IMG/VR virus record: IMGVR_UViG_3300047564_002485
Span: 1-38,509 of that record
DNA: 38,509 nucleotides
Source of the DNA: a virus
Reading direction: 5' to 3' (one strand)
Positions 22,840 through 31,383 of the stretch are shown here, piece by piece; the stretch's first letter is position 1; every line of letters starts with the position of its first letter. Both the position numbers and the translations under genes were made by a program. The notes beneath the pieces were generated by a model. It was not told where the DNA came from. It did not search any database and worked only from the letters and a program-made list of their open reading frames with translations.

Positions 22840-23429
22840 TTAATATCTTCACCGCCTGCTGAAGGACCATTACCTCTAATAGCCTCCCACCACTGAACTT
22901 GAAGTTCTACAGTGAATTGCTCAATATCAGCATTTGCGTCATAAGCAAGATCAATTGCACTAATTTGAGTTGGGAATACATCATAAAAATGATATACTCT
23001 GAGTACAGATCCATCACGGTCTAATTGATAGACATATGCATCTGCTTGATATGCCTCTGGATTTGTAACTCCAGTATTATCTGATACTCTATTAATCGTG
23101 TTCATCCACTTTTCAAATGATGAGCGGAGAGCAAAATCAGTATCGTTGATAATCGTAACAGTCCAACTATCAAAGGTTCTTTCACCTGCAACTTTTAAAA
23201 TTCTTCCTCTAAATGGAACTTCAATTGGTGCGACATTTGAAGCTGGAAGATTTGCTGCCTTGACAAGAAATCTTGCCTTATCCAAGATTGCGTTATCTAC
23301 TGGAGATGCCGCAGGGAAAGAAAGGACACATTCAAAGAGATTAGGTCTGGCACCACCACCAGACATCTTGCTCTTAAAATCAGTGATTCTTCTTAGTGGT
23401 GGTGTATTTAATTGAGTTCTGGTAGCCAT
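22836..23429 (-). CDS. gp19: Tail tube protein gp19
   Basis: The subunit of the inner tail tube. The 197-residue protein contains SFPAASPVDNAI, then VKAANLPASNVAPIEVPFRGR and FDSWTVTIINDTDFALRSSF, the usual tube pattern of two beta sheets around the IxVPFRGR-type strand. A C-terminal FTVELQVQWWEA strand is also typical. T4 gp19 is 163 aa. It lies next to the sheath gene gp18 and the portal gene gp20, as in T4. An AGAGGTT Shine-Dalgarno precedes the ATG. Confidence 0.95.
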   Translation of the reverse strand: MATRTQLNTPPLRRITDFKSKMSGGGARPNLFECVLSFPAASPVDNAILDKARFLVKAANLPASNVAPIEVPFRGRILKVAGERTFDSWTVTIINDTDFALRSSFEKWMNTINRVSDNTGVTNPEAYQADAYVYQLDRDGSVLRVYHFYDVFPTQISAIDLAYDANADIEQFTVELQVQWWEAIRGNGPSAGGEDIN

Positions 23430-23451
23430 TTTTTTTAAACCTCTATGTTAA

Positions 23452-25620
23452 TTAGAAATTTCCAATAACTTCTTCAAATGCAACACCAGTTCTGGTGGCA
23501 ATAAATGTAAGACCAATGAAGTTAATCGATCTTGCAGGTTTAATATAGATGTCGGCAACAAATTCATTATTATCAATAATCGCTGGTGTGTTATTTGTTT
23601 CATCACAAACAACAACATAATCAAAAATTCCACGCTTAGCTCTTACATCACGTAAGAACGGTTCGACAATATTGACAAAGTTTGTTCTGGTAATTTCATC
23701 GTTAAATTCAAACAGAACATCCTTAGCTGCCTGAGAAATTGCTTGCTCAACATAAATGAACAGTCTGCGGACGTTGATTCTATCAAATGCAGATGCTTTT
23801 CCGAGTCCAGTCTTATCACCGAAAAGAAGAATACCAGATCCAGTTGAGAATATTACTGGATTAATTCTATTTGAGTACAGGCGATCTCTTTGAGACTTCG
23901 TTGGGTCATAAACTAGTTTAACTGCATTGAGGATTGAACCTCTACTTGTTCCTGCTGGAGAATACCATGGAAATACATTAATATCAGTTCTTGCACACAA
24001 TCCAGCAATATCACCATTTAATGGAATGTATCTGAATGTGTTTGAGAATCTATCATATGTGTACTTATAACCACTATCAAATACAGCGTATGAGGATGAT
24101 GTAATTGGTGAATAGAAACTAATTACATTGTCCGTAATTTCTTCTGGACCATTTACAGTAACTGATCCAACTCCAGTATCATTTAAAAATGCTCCTCTAT
24201 ATGGTGAAATAAATGCAACTGCATCTTTTCTAAGTTCCGCAACTGAAATAATTTTATTTGCTAAAGCCTGAGCGCCTTCTTTTGTATAGTTGGCAGATCC
24301 CATAAGTAGAAAATCTACTTTAAATGTATCTGTACTTTCAAATAAATCGTATCCATCAGAAAGCTCTGCAATGGTTGCAGTTAATGCTCCTGAAGTGGTA
24401 ATACCAGTTTGCCCATTATAATTTAATCCACCAGTTAAAGTCAAATTTCTATTTCCACAAGCAGCAAAAGTAATACCTTCTGCATCTTGATCCCAACCAA
24501 TATCTAATGCTAATTCAAAATTTTCAGTATAACCGGTTGTGGTCAGTCCCGCTGGAGCACTTCCTCCAAAAATAATAGCAGAATTTTCTGCCAAATATTT
24601 TCTCCAGTATGATGGGCTTCCTACCGAGAATGTAGCATCTTTTGCTTTTGAGAGTCCAAGATGCTTTTCAAGAATTGTTCCTGAGTTTCCAGTAATAAGA
24701 CCCTCAGCATCAATCAAAACTACATGAAGTTCATCAAATCTTGATCCTCTTGAATCAGCATAGTCTGAAGTTCCAGGTCTATTTGCAAGATTATTCCATG
24801 AAATCGTTAATGTCGATGTTATTCCAATAGTTTGTGTATCGAACCAATCGACAGCTGCTGTTACAGATGTATTTGATACTACGCTACTATTGTTGTCTAA
24901 AAATGAAATTGCACCATTATCAAATTCATAAACACCTAATGGTTGATATTCTACGGCAGTTTCATTAGTGAGAGTAGAACTTACTGTTGATAATATTTTA
25001 GCCGCTACTTGATTAGTTCCAAGACCTGCTGCAGCACCAACACCAGTAATAATTCCCTTAATAAAACCAGAACCAGCGGTTGTTGTTCCTACTCCAGCGA
25101 TTACTTTACTGGAAAGGGATTGACTTACTCCATATCCAACTTGAAGCCCTGCTGTAGTTGGTACGGTTAAGACAACATCAGCAAACGAATCAATAATTGC
25201 AACTTTAATTCCGTTTGCCCAAGAACCAGGATTCTGAGCAACGACAGTTACGCCGTTGATTGTGTTTTCATCATACCCTAATTGAGTATATTGTTCTAAA
25301 CTTTTAATTTTTACTGATGTAATGCCAGATGAAGCATTTCTAAAATCAGAATCATCTGCTCTTACAACTCTAAGAGATCCACCATATGCCAAATAGGATG
25401 ATGCAACCATCCAATGCTCATAGTGCTTGTCTGTCGCATATGGAGAACCGAAAATATTTAAAAGATCATTTTCGGTCTCTACTAAAGTAGGTACATCTAC
25501 AGGTCCCTTTGCAAATGGAGCACAAATGGCTCCGAATTGACTAGCGGCTGGATTTACTCTTCCAGTTGTTAAGTCAATTTCTCTAACGACAATTCCGGGA
25601 GATGCTAAATTTAGCGCCAT
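23452..25620 (-). CDS. gp18: Contractile tail sheath protein gp18
   Basis: The outer tail sheath subunit, whose contraction drives DNA injection. The start is set at the ATG giving MALNLASPGIVVREIDLTTG, the expected sheath N-terminus, with an AGAGGG Shine-Dalgarno eight bases upstream. An earlier in-frame start at 25680 would add 20 residues across the late promoter and is rejected. The C-terminal half, including VFPWYSPAGTSRG, INPVIFSTGSGILLFGDKT and VRRLFIYVEQAI, is conserved among sheath proteins. Length 722 against 659 in T4. Confidence 0.97.
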   Translation of the reverse strand: MALNLASPGIVVREIDLTTGRVNPAASQFGAICAPFAKGPVDVPTLVETENDLLNIFGSPYATDKHYEHWMVASSYLAYGGSLRVVRADDSDFRNASSGITSVKIKSLEQYTQLGYDENTINGVTVVAQNPGSWANGIKVAIIDSFADVVLTVPTTAGLQVGYGVSQSLSSKVIAGVGTTTAGSGFIKGIITGVGAAAGLGTNQVAAKILSTVSSTLTNETAVEYQPLGVYEFDNGAISFLDNNSSVVSNTSVTAAVDWFDTQTIGITSTLTISWNNLANRPGTSDYADSRGSRFDELHVVLIDAEGLITGNSGTILEKHLGLSKAKDATFSVGSPSYWRKYLAENSAIIFGGSAPAGLTTTGYTENFELALDIGWDQDAEGITFAACGNRNLTLTGGLNYNGQTGITTSGALTATIAELSDGYDLFESTDTFKVDFLLMGSANYTKEGAQALANKIISVAELRKDAVAFISPYRGAFLNDTGVGSVTVNGPEEITDNVISFYSPITSSSYAVFDSGYKYTYDRFSNTFRYIPLNGDIAGLCARTDINVFPWYSPAGTSRGSILNAVKLVYDPTKSQRDRLYSNRINPVIFSTGSGILLFGDKTGLGKASAFDRINVRRLFIYVEQAISQAAKDVLFEFNDEITRTNFVNIVEPFLRDVRAKRGIFDYVVVCDETNNTPAIIDNNEFVADIYIKPARSINFIGLTFIATRTGVAFEEVIGNF

Positions 25621-25655
25621 TTTTTTCCCTCTGCAATCCAGAATTACTCTAATAT

Positions 25656-25662
25656 TATTTAG
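25656..25662 (-). promoter_or_regulatory. Late promoter CTAAATA ahead of gp18
   Basis: The heptamer lies 36 bases before the gp18 start codon, in the only real gap between gp17 and gp19. Confidence 0.6.
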
Positions 25663-25706
25663 AAAAACTACTTCTTTCAATGGGGAAACAGTGCATGAAC
25701 ACTATT

Positions 25707-25934
25707 TCACCAATCAGGATATTCCCACTCTACTTTTTTTGCTACTTTTTTTCTTGATTCCGTTATTCTTTTAATTGTACATTCCTTACATTCATATGCG
25801 TATGACGATGAAATAGTGTTATTTTTTCTAATTTTATAAAAACCATCTGTTAAATTTTTTCTCTTTCCACACGCTCTACATTTTCTTTCGGAAAAGAATA
25901 AATGCTCTAGTTCAAATTGATCATTTAAATCCAT
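25707..25934 (-). CDS. Small zinc-ribbon-like protein between gp17 and gp18, 75 aa
   Basis: The protein has two CxxC pairs, CRACG near residues 19-23 and CKEC near residues 49-52, separated by about 27 residues, consistent with a zinc ribbon. The C-terminus ends WEYPDW, and I recall the same ending in relatives at this position in cyanophages. The start codon follows the gp17 stop directly (TAAATG), so it is part of the terminase-tail transcript. A DNA- or protein-binding role is possible; the function is unknown. Confidence 0.78.
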   Translation of the reverse strand: MDLNDQFELEHLFFSERKCRACGKRKNLTDGFYKIRKNNTISSSYAYECKECTIKRITESRKKVAKKVEWEYPDW

Positions 25935-27656
25935 TTATCTGTATTCCCACATATATGACTTATCTCCATATTCATCAACATTCCATATCTCTGCAGTTTG
26001 CATTTGATTATCTTGAGTTGCAAACATCCATCTATCTCCCGTGTTACTATCAATAGTAACTTCTGAATCATCTAATCCATCAACAATAAATCCAAATGGA
26101 GACATGTCCTGCTCAATTTGATTTTTTTGTTCTTCATATATTCTTTTTCTGATATCATTATCAGTCATCTCTTTAAAATAATCTTGAGCGACTAACCATG
26201 AAAAAATAACAAGACACATTGCTAAGTCATCATTACATCCCTCTTCTGCTTGGAATGAATTGTGCTTTTGAATGAATGTAGTTAACTCACTTATGATATC
26301 ATAATCATTAATTAAAAGTTTATCGTCTTCTACTAAAGTTCTTAAATTAGAACATCCAAGTTTTTTAACTGCAGAAGTCATTCTGACTCCCAGTTGAGAT
26401 TTTTTACCACTAAATCCAGATCCGACAATTTGACCAGCTCTTCCACGCATCGAGCACATTAAAACATTATCATACTCTAAGTCAAAATGTAAAATACTAG
26501 CTACTTGATCTCCAATATCATTAACTTCGATTAGTATCCAAGCATTATTATATCCTTTTGCAACTTCATTAATTATGCTTGGAAAAAGCATTGGTTTTAT
26601 TTCATTATTCCTATATTTGGCAACTACTTTGTATGGGAAATTAGTAATATCAAAAACTATAAATGCTGAATAATCATTTCCAATTCCTCTAGCAACGTCT
26701 ACTGTGATAAGATAATTATTTTCAGTTATTGGTTTTTGATATATGTCCAATCCCTTATTTCTTTTAATTGGATCATCATAAACTAGAGATTTTAATTTTG
26801 TTGGATTAATTAAAGTATCGACAGATCCTAAAAACTCACATTCAAATTCAACTTTAAATTGTTGCTCAGAAGTGTTTGCAATTGTTTGAGCTTTCCACTT
26901 ATCATCTCTTCCTGGAACTTCCGACCAATGAACATCAGTTGGTACATATTCATTTTTACTTTTTTCAGCATCATGCCACATGCGATAAAAATGATTCATA
27001 CCTCTAGGGGTAGAAACAATAATTACCTTAGTGCTTTGACCTGAAGAAATTGTAGGATAAACCGAAGCAAAAAAGTCATCTGCAATATGGTTTGGGATAA
27101 ACGCAAATTCGTCCAAGAAGATAATATTATATGAACCACCACGAACCGCTGAGGCGGACGTAGACGCTGCCATTACCTTCGATCCATTCTCTAGTTCTAA
27201 ACTACCTCTATTCCACTGTAGAACGCCTTGCTGCATCCACTTAGGTAGGTTCTCATAAGCTAACTGTAATCTTTGTAGTAAATCTCTTGCAGTTGATGCC
27301 TTGTTAGCAAGAATTGCAATATTTACGTTATCATTAAAAAGAGCATAATGTAAAAGATAAGACACGACAGTGGTAGATTTACCAGTCTGCCTAGGCATTT
27401 TACAAATGTTGAAACGATTCTCGTGAAATCGTGTAATTAATCTTTCTTGAAATTCATATAATTTAAAAGGTATTAATCCATGGTCCAGAGAAACAATCTT
27501 AATATAATTTTTAGCAAAATAAACCGGATCATCCTTACATTTAAGGAATTCTATGATTTGTTCTTGAGTCCACTGAATTGTAGTATTTGCTCTTTTTAAA
27601 TTCGGATTAGAAAGGTAAGCATCCGAATGCTTTAGTTGAATATCTTCAATTGCCAT
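25935..27656 (-). CDS. gp17: Terminase large subunit gp17
   Basis: The packaging motor ATPase and headful nuclease. The ATPase domain has a Walker A motif PRQTGKST at residues 88-95, Walker B IIFLDEFA at 178-185 and the coupling motif STPRG at 215-219. The C-terminal RNase H-like nuclease has ITVDVARG with Asp320, ILIEVND near 375-380 and CNDDLAMCLV near the end. The length of 573 residues fits T4 gp17 (610 aa). Unlike T4, its small-subunit partner gp16 is not adjacent but lies 3.3 kb upstream. Confidence 0.98.
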   Translation of the reverse strand: MAIEDIQLKHSDAYLSNPNLKRANTTIQWTQEQIIEFLKCKDDPVYFAKNYIKIVSLDHGLIPFKLYEFQERLITRFHENRFNICKMPRQTGKSTTVVSYLLHYALFNDNVNIAILANKASTARDLLQRLQLAYENLPKWMQQGVLQWNRGSLELENGSKVMAASTSASAVRGGSYNIIFLDEFAFIPNHIADDFFASVYPTISSGQSTKVIIVSTPRGMNHFYRMWHDAEKSKNEYVPTDVHWSEVPGRDDKWKAQTIANTSEQQFKVEFECEFLGSVDTLINPTKLKSLVYDDPIKRNKGLDIYQKPITENNYLITVDVARGIGNDYSAFIVFDITNFPYKVVAKYRNNEIKPMLFPSIINEVAKGYNNAWILIEVNDIGDQVASILHFDLEYDNVLMCSMRGRAGQIVGSGFSGKKSQLGVRMTSAVKKLGCSNLRTLVEDDKLLINDYDIISELTTFIQKHNSFQAEEGCNDDLAMCLVIFSWLVAQDYFKEMTDNDIRKRIYEEQKNQIEQDMSPFGFIVDGLDDSEVTIDSNTGDRWMFATQDNQMQTAEIWNVDEYGDKSYMWEYR

Positions 27657-27659
27657 AAA

Positions 27660-28997
27660 TTAATAAATCTCTCTCCATCTAATAGAAACACCTACGTTGG
27701 TACTAGCATCACTTATATTAGTTACACGAACTGAAAATAGTTCTGAGTCTGTTGAATCAAAACTTTGTGCTATGTAATTTTTCTTAGATGATGGTCCTAA
27801 TTGAGCATCTGCAGTTGTTGCTGATGGTTTTTGTGAATTTTGACTTTCTCCCGCAGCATAACCACCCATAAAATCTTCAAAATATACAGTGCTAATTCCA
27901 GTAGCACTTTCATTAAATTCAACCACAGATTCTGTATTCTCAGAAACCCAAGTTCCTGTCGAATTGATGCCAACAGAACTTCTTAATTTTACAACCTCAT
28001 ATTTTACATTTGCTCCATTACTAAAGACGGAAACATCTTCAAGTTTTACTGTTGCTCTATTTGGATATCCTTTAAATGAATTCTTGAGCCTAATTGCAAT
28101 AATTGGAACTGTACTACCAATACCAACAGTCCTAAGGTTCGTTGTATGTGAAAATTCTCTACCCGCTTCCACGTATCCACCTTCACTCATTACAGTAGAA
28201 CAAATTTGAATGAAAGAACCGCCAGCACCTACTTGTGTTCCTACATTTCTAACCTCACATCTTACTGGAAGATTTGGATTAGACATATAAACTGTTGGAA
28301 GAACATTTGAATTATAAAATTCGTGGGCAATAAGATTTAATCCATTAATACTAAATCCACAACGAACTCTACCCACACCCAACCATTCAAAATCAGTCAT
28401 GAATAATTGAGTTTTTGTAATGTCTAAATTAAATCTAGAAGGACCAGTTCCATCGAGTTTATCTTTATTCCATTCTGATTGAGTAACTCTTCTATCTGAT
28501 GCAATACCAGTTACATAAGATCTAATTACAAAACTCAAAGTTCCATCTGGTGCTTGCTCAAAGAAAATACCATCTCTATCATCAAAATATCCAGTCCTCT
28601 TATAAACATTTTGTTGTGCTGCACCAAAATTGAATGTTGAATAAATTACCTGAGATTTACCGGGCATATAATGATGGTATCTCTTTGTCTGGTGAATGGT
28701 ATATCCATCAGTACTAATACCAGAACTTAAAATTGCTGCTGCTTGATTGGCATCAAAACTTACATTTGCACCAGTACCTACTTTAACATCTATAAAATCG
28801 GGATCAATAGAATAAAGATGCTTATAATCTCCAAGAGTGTAAGGACTTGATGTTCTCAGTCTTCCAAAAGCATCTCCAGAAAATCCCTGACCAAGATCTT
28901 CATAAATTTGACCATACTTATCAGCCCTCATATAAACTTCAAAGAGGGTTCTTTCCTGATTTAGATAATCTTGTTCGTTCTTATTCCACTGAGCCAT
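27660..28997 (-). CDS. Virion structural protein, 445 aa
   Basis: Recognised as a family of large structural proteins found in T4-like cyanophages. The N-terminal part contains GQGFSGDAFGRLRTSSPYTL and a QTKRYHHYMPGKSQ segment. The rest is beta-rich with many Gly, Thr and Ser residues. The final strand VGVSIRWREIY is typical of such proteins. No catalytic motif or signal peptide is visible. It is encoded three bases before gp17 in the transcript, so it is expressed with packaging and tail genes. Its location in the particle cannot be read from the sequence. Confidence 0.8.
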   Translation of the reverse strand: MAQWNKNEQDYLNQERTLFEVYMRADKYGQIYEDLGQGFSGDAFGRLRTSSPYTLGDYKHLYSIDPDFIDVKVGTGANVSFDANQAAAILSSGISTDGYTIHQTKRYHHYMPGKSQVIYSTFNFGAAQQNVYKRTGYFDDRDGIFFEQAPDGTLSFVIRSYVTGIASDRRVTQSEWNKDKLDGTGPSRFNLDITKTQLFMTDFEWLGVGRVRCGFSINGLNLIAHEFYNSNVLPTVYMSNPNLPVRCEVRNVGTQVGAGGSFIQICSTVMSEGGYVEAGREFSHTTNLRTVGIGSTVPIIAIRLKNSFKGYPNRATVKLEDVSVFSNGANVKYEVVKLRSSVGINSTGTWVSENTESVVEFNESATGISTVYFEDFMGGYAAGESQNSQKPSATTADAQLGPSSKKNYIAQSFDSTDSELFSVRVTNISDASTNVGVSIRWREIY

Positions 28998-29011
28998 AGT
29001 TTAATCCTCTA

Positions 29012-29323
29012 TTATTCAGACCATGAGAGTCTTTCTGGTTGATATCTTTGTGCGTTTTTAACCTTGATAGAACTAGTTGAATTTGGATAAATGTTATGGA
29101 CAATTGCACCAGGATATTCATCTTGCAATTGTTCAGCAAGTTGATTTTTTGAAATCATTTTACCTTCCAATTCCATACGATATATCTTACCGTTCCAAAC
29201 TACGTCGGCAATAAAAGATTCTTTAGATAATTCAGGTTGTGAAGAACCATTCATATAAAGATTTCCGTTAAAATCTCCAGAAATATTAATACTTTCTGAA
29301 ATGAATTGATTGAAAGATTTCAT
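29012..29323 (-). CDS. Putative capsid-targeted internal protein, 103 aa
   Basis: The chosen ATG overlaps the upstream stop (TAATG) and has a strong GGAGGTG Shine-Dalgarno. The N-terminus MKSFNQFISES aligns residue by residue with the T4 capsid targeting sequence MKTYQEFIAEA of internal proteins: Lys2, an aromatic at position 4, Phe7, Ile8 and Glu10, with the gp21 cleavage point after Glu10. In T4 this 10-residue signal sends proteins into the prohead core. The mature part would be a 93-residue small soluble protein, including VVWNGKIYRMELEGKMI, of unknown function. It may therefore be packaged and injected, but this is inferred. Confidence 0.75.
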   Translation of the reverse strand: MKSFNQFISESINISGDFNGNLYMNGSSQPELSKESFIADVVWNGKIYRMELEGKMISKNQLAEQLQDEYPGAIVHNIYPNSTSSIKVKNAQRYQPERLSWSE

Positions 29324-30933
29324 TAGTTGCACCTCCAGCGGCGTAAAGCTTTGTTAATTCTTGAATCTGGATCTCTGGCAGTTTCTGCAGATGTTAATCT
29401 TTTTTTCATCCCACTCATTCTACTGCAAAAGTTTTTTCTACGCTGAGCTCTCTTCCCGGAAGGATTTTTTTCGGTTACTGCTGTCTGAAGTTTAGAACCT
29501 GGATTCTCACGACGATAAGCATCTACTGCTGATTGACTCAATCCATCCGTGTTGTCTTTACGATTAACTTTTTGCCAATCTTCACTAACTAAATCACTAC
29601 CAATACCTCTAGTTGGTTGTAGAGGATCCGGTTTTATCAAATCAACAAACTCAAAGGTTGTTGGATTTAATTGCAACTCTTCTCTCCAATTTGAATACGT
29701 TTCTTTCACACAAGAACCTGGAGAAAACTTTTTAGTTTTGGGTTTTCTTTTATATCCCGGCCAACAAGATTCACCAACATCATGTTCACCACTTTCAATG
29801 TAATCTGCAGCAGTATCTAGATAATCTGCTGCTTTAGTAATTTTTGATTGAACCCATGCTTCAATATTACCCTCACCTTTCATTTTTTTCCTAATTCTTT
29901 TTGCAGCTGCAATGATTGTGGAGATTTCTGAACGAGCCATCGAATATTCATGATCTGGTTCCTTGGACTCATTTGCTGGATGAGGTCTATTTGGATTATA
30001 TTTAATTTTATTAGTGGAAATTAAATCATCCGTTGATATTTTTTCATATCCAGAATACGGCAAGGTTGTTTTAAAATCATTTTTATTTGAAATTACCTCT
30101 GCTGGCAACGAGAACATATCCCAATATTTGACACCGTACTTACATTCATTTCTTGTTTCAAGCTTCTCACACTTTGGACAATATCTATCTGCTCTTTCAC
30201 GAATTGGAGTGTCCCAATCATAATTTAAGGACATTGAGTTTTCTTCAGTTTTTGTTCCCCAATTTGCAGCGCCAACTTTTCTACATTTTACAAGTGCTCC
30301 TGATGCATATGCACTTGGCCAAACATCATATCTTGAACGAACCTTATGGTAGCAAGCATCTTTTTTACCACTACCTTTACTTGGTTTGTCCTTTACTTCT
30401 TGTAAGTCCATTTCCTCTTTCCTTGTTTTTCTATCTGTTTGCACCATAGTTGGTTTAGCAGCACCAGATTTTTGTGGTTGATTTGGGTCTTCTCTTCTTT
30501 TTGCTGCCTGTGCGGCAAGCCTTTCTTCTCTACTCATTGAAGCACGTTTTTCGGAAGAAACGCATTTTGGAGTCGCAGTTTCTCCCTCCTCTCTTGCACA
30601 AGCATCGCCATCTACAACATCAACCCAACCTGGTTTTTTATTTTTTGATTTAGATTTACCAAACCAATCACGAAGACCTTCTTCCTTTATATTTACATCT
30701 TTAAACTTTTTATGATGCTTTTTGGCATCTGCCTCCATTTTTTTCAAGCGAGTATAATAATCAGGAATTTCATCAAGATGCTGCAAAGCAATGTATTTTG
30801 CTAATGTGTGATTTTTTGTATGCTCATGCTCAATAGGTTCACCCATATCAAGTTGCCTTTGTATGAAAGAAACACTGAGGCGGTGTTTCTTTGCAATTTG
30901 TTCAACCGTTTTATGGGGTTTGAATTTATTCAC
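29323..30933 (-). CDS. Modular multidomain protein with DUF5661-like N-terminus, 536 aa
   Basis: A mosaic of short domains. Residues 5-70 resemble DUF5661, with IEHEHTKNHTLAKYIALQHL and IPDYYTRLKKME. Residues 86-165 form a basic module with CAREEGETATPKC. Residues 185-226 hold YDVWPSAYASGALVKCRKVG. Residues 240-320 include CPKC at 252-255 and Cys264, possibly zinc binding. Residues 355-385 form a helical AWVQSKITKAADYLDTAADY segment. Residues 490-536 hold a basic end module with FCSRMSGMKKRLTSAETA and RINKALRRW. I recall similar pieces as separate or shuffled units in other large phages. IKE (82-84) and LQE (177-179) lie between modules. Function unknown. Confidence 0.8.
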   Translation of the reverse strand: MNKFKPHKTVEQIAKKHRLSVSFIQRQLDMGEPIEHEHTKNHTLAKYIALQHLDEIPDYYTRLKKMEADAKKHHKKFKDVNIKEEGLRDWFGKSKSKNKKPGWVDVVDGDACAREEGETATPKCVSSEKRASMSREERLAAQAAKRREDPNQPQKSGAAKPTMVQTDRKTRKEEMDLQEVKDKPSKGSGKKDACYHKVRSRYDVWPSAYASGALVKCRKVGAANWGTKTEENSMSLNYDWDTPIRERADRYCPKCEKLETRNECKYGVKYWDMFSLPAEVISNKNDFKTTLPYSGYEKISTDDLISTNKIKYNPNRPHPANESKEPDHEYSMARSEISTIIAAAKRIRKKMKGEGNIEAWVQSKITKAADYLDTAADYIESGEHDVGESCWPGYKRKPKTKKFSPGSCVKETYSNWREELQLNPTTFEFVDLIKPDPLQPTRGIGSDLVSEDWQKVNRKDNTDGLSQSAVDAYRRENPGSKLQTAVTEKNPSGKRAQRRKNFCSRMSGMKKRLTSAETARDPDSRINKALRRWRCN

Positions 30934-30945
30934 TTATTGAAAAAA

Positions 30946-31374
30946 CTACTCTTTATTATTTAGAAAACCTTGCTTCAATAACTTTGACAGTTCGGCAGTC
31001 GATCCAACAAATAGTGAATTGTTGGTAACATTGTTTGTTGTTTTGGGGGAATCTTCCTCAACTTCTTTTAATTTTTTTTGAAGGTCAATTAATTTATCCG
31101 TAGTATCTGCAACGTTTTTAATTAATTGACCTGCTACTTCATAAGCTCTTGGAGAGTCACTTTCTCCCGCTAATTCCATAATACCGTTTATAGCCTCTTG
31201 ACCCTTTTCAATCAAAGAGTATAAATTTGCCCTAGTATATTCATAATCTTTTCTTATATCACCATCTGTTTTATCGACTGGTAATACCTCAATTTCCGAT
31301 GTTGATTTTTTTATTTCTGTTGGAATACTAGTATCTACATTTAATGAATTTGAAATTGCATCAAAGGAATCCAT
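30946..31374 (-). CDS. gp16: Terminase small subunit gp16
   Basis: The small packaging subunit that recognises DNA and regulates gp17. The 142-residue protein has an acidic N-terminus, DIRKDYEYTRANLYSLIEKGQ starting the helical core, a central coiled-coil stretch (SPRAYEVAGQLIKNVADTTD, then LIDLQKKLKEVEED) that would form the oligomer, and a C-terminal FVGSTAELSKLLKQ. This layout matches T4 gp16 (164 aa). It follows gp15, as in cyanophages. Confidence 0.92.
   Translation of the reverse strand: MDSFDAISNSLNVDTSIPTEIKKSTSEIEVLPVDKTDGDIRKDYEYTRANLYSLIEKGQEAINGIMELAGESDSPRAYEVAGQLIKNVADTTDKLIDLQKKLKEVEEDSPKTTNNVTNNSLFVGSTAELSKLLKQGFLNNKE
30957..30963 (-). promoter_or_regulatory. Late promoter CTAAATA ahead of the 536-aa gene
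   Basis: The heptamer lies in the last codons of gp16, 24 bases before the start codon at 30933. It could drive the three inserted genes and gp17 independently of gp16. Confidence 0.55.
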
Positions 31375-31383
31375 ATTTTATAC

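Noticed and set aside
25621-25680. Upstream start for gp18 adding 20 residues
   Set aside because: It would read through the late promoter and Shine-Dalgarno region; the ATG at 25620 gives the conserved sheath N-terminus.
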